DNA from: Nostoc sp. FACHB-973
GTDB taxonomy: Bacteria; Cyanobacteriota; Cyanobacteriia; Cyanobacteriales; Nostocaceae
DNA length: 34,628 bases
Assembly: GCF_014698115.1 (NCBI RefSeq)
Contig: NZ_JACJSJ010000089.1
Location: 1-34,628, forward strand
Reading direction: 5' to 3'
Below are positions 33,733-34,628 of the stretch, piece by piece. Below the pieces are notes generated by a model. That model ran no database searches. It was given only the letters and a program-made list of their open reading frames with translations, and had not been told where the DNA came from. Position 1 is the stretch's first letter; the number at the start of each line of letters is the position of its first letter. A program made the position numbers and the translations under genes.

Positions 33733-34620
33733 ATGCTTAAGTTTCAACCTCCTGGCTTTGGACATAAAGTAATCCATACATCCTTGGGGGCAATGGTTTA
33801 CTATACCCAAACGAATGCACCTTGGGCAATTTCTGACATTGAAAATTTACGCCCACTTCTGTTTTTGCATAACTTTGGTGGTGGCGCATCTGCCTATGAA
33901 TGGTCTAAAGTTTACCCAGCTTTTGCCTCAAATTACCAAATTTTAGCGCCTGATTTAATCGGTTGGGGAGAATCGGCTCATCCAGTCAGAGATTACCAAA
34001 TTAGGGATTATCTGGGTGCGATCGCCGAGTTTATCATCCAAACCTGCCACCAGCCAGTCACAGTAGTCGCTTCGTCCCTTACAGCCGCTTTTGCTATCCG
34101 CCTAGCTATTACCCAACCCAATTTATTCCAAAGATTATTTTTGGTGTGTCCTTCTGGATTTGATGACTTTGGACAGGGTGCCGGGCGCAGACTTCCGCTT
34201 TCGGTAATTAATACACCTCTGCTAGACGATTTTATTTATATTCTTGGTGCAGAAAATGAAATTGCAGTCCGAAACTTTTTAGAAAGTTTTCTCTTTGCCA
34301 AATCACAACGAGTATCCCAAGAAATGGTAGAAGCTTATTTAACTTCTGCACAACAACCTAATGCCAAATTTGCCGCTTTGGCATTTTTGCGCGGTGACCT
34401 TTATTTTGATTTGAGTTTATATATTCAACAATTAACACTTCCCACGGTAATGTTTTGGGGAGAAAAAGCACAATTTACTAACATCAAATTAGGACGACGA
34501 TTGGCAAATTTAAATACAAATGCAATTCAAAAGTTTTATACGATCGCAGATGCCGGAGTCTTACCTCATTTAGAAGTACCAGAAGTTGTCATTGGTTTGT
34601 TGCAGCGATATCTTGGGTAG
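33733..34620 (+). CDS. Alpha/beta-hydrolase-fold protein with incomplete triad
   Basis: 295 aa. The oxyanion-region motif LFLHNFGGGASAYEW, the strand and loop LAPDLIGWGES, and the nucleophile elbow VVASSLTAA (Ser115) mark the fold. The usual acid Asp position (WGEKDQF type) reads WGEKAQF (Ala245), and the usual GH before the final helix reads DAGVLPHLE (Val276, with a His at 279). It may therefore be inactive, use other residues, or act as a non-hydrolytic member. It is the last gene in the window, after the HugZ-like gene, same strand, 154 bp apart. A role in the metabolite pathway is only suggested by position. Confidence 0.82.
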   Translation: MLKFQPPGFGHKVIHTSLGAMVYYTQTNAPWAISDIENLRPLLFLHNFGGGASAYEWSKVYPAFASNYQILAPDLIGWGESAHPVRDYQIRDYLGAIAEFIIQTCHQPVTVVASSLTAAFAIRLAITQPNLFQRLFLVCPSGFDDFGQGAGRRLPLSVINTPLLDDFIYILGAENEIAVRNFLESFLFAKSQRVSQEMVEAYLTSAQQPNAKFAALAFLRGDLYFDLSLYIQQLTLPTVMFWGEKAQFTNIKLGRRLANLNTNAIQKFYTIADAGVLPHLEVPEVVIGLLQRYLG

Positions 34621-34628
34621 CTGGGATT

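Overview
The window comes from a filamentous cyanobacterium, most likely a Nostoc/Anabaena-type (Nostocales) genome. The evidence is abundant HIP1 sites (GCGATCGC), heptamer short tandem repeats at gene edges, many MITE-like and hairpin repeats, a PEP-CTERM esterase, an NB-ARC/WD40 protein and a small Mo-nitrogenase C-terminal-domain protein. No rRNA or tRNA was recognised, and no gene clearly runs off either end.

Left part (1-9.1 kb): a secreted GDSL esterase, a small secreted cysteine-containing protein, and a CRISPR array of 24 repeats and 23 spacers (2140-4008) with no cas gene in the window. The left terminal repeat of the array is split by a 164-bp MITE. A second, unrelated 144-bp inverted-repeat element lies just beyond the other end. 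Then come a DUF4350 membrane protein with a MoxR ATPase, and a membrane-anchored tyrosinase.

Middle part (9.3-14.4 kb): a second MITE of the same family as the one in the array, a large STAND ATPase (NB-ARC plus 14 WD40 repeats), a Ser/Thr-kinase remnant and a MazF/PemK-type toxin-antitoxin pair.

Right part (14.4-34.6 kb): this looks like a specialised-metabolite locus. Two copies of an adjacent gene pair, an acetolactate-synthase-like ThDP enzyme followed by a KASIII-like enzyme, sit about 10 kb apart on opposite strands and point outward (minus 19550-16522, plus 29925-32894). Between them lie a Mo-nitrogenase-C-domain small protein, a tandem ribbon-helix-helix protein, a receiver/AraC response regulator, a carrier-protein-like gene, an Sfp-type phosphopantetheinyl transferase, an unknown 132-aa protein, a DAHP synthase, a small ACP and an acyl-CoA/ACP ligase. 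A PEP-CTERM GDSL esterase and an SDR follow the left pair. A HugZ/PNPOx-like protein and an alpha/beta-hydrolase-fold protein follow the right pair.

Working model (inference): DAHP synthase raises the supply of aromatic alpha-keto acids, the ThDP enzymes condense alpha-keto acids to acyloins (as ScyA does in scytonemin synthesis), and the KASIII-like enzymes transfer an acyl group supplied by the ligase and carrier proteins. Key oddities are that both KASIII-like proteins have Asn where FabH has its catalytic His, the small ACP has Tyr in place of the phosphopantetheine Ser, and the terminal hydrolase lacks two of three canonical triad residues. I do not recognise the cluster as a named pathway.
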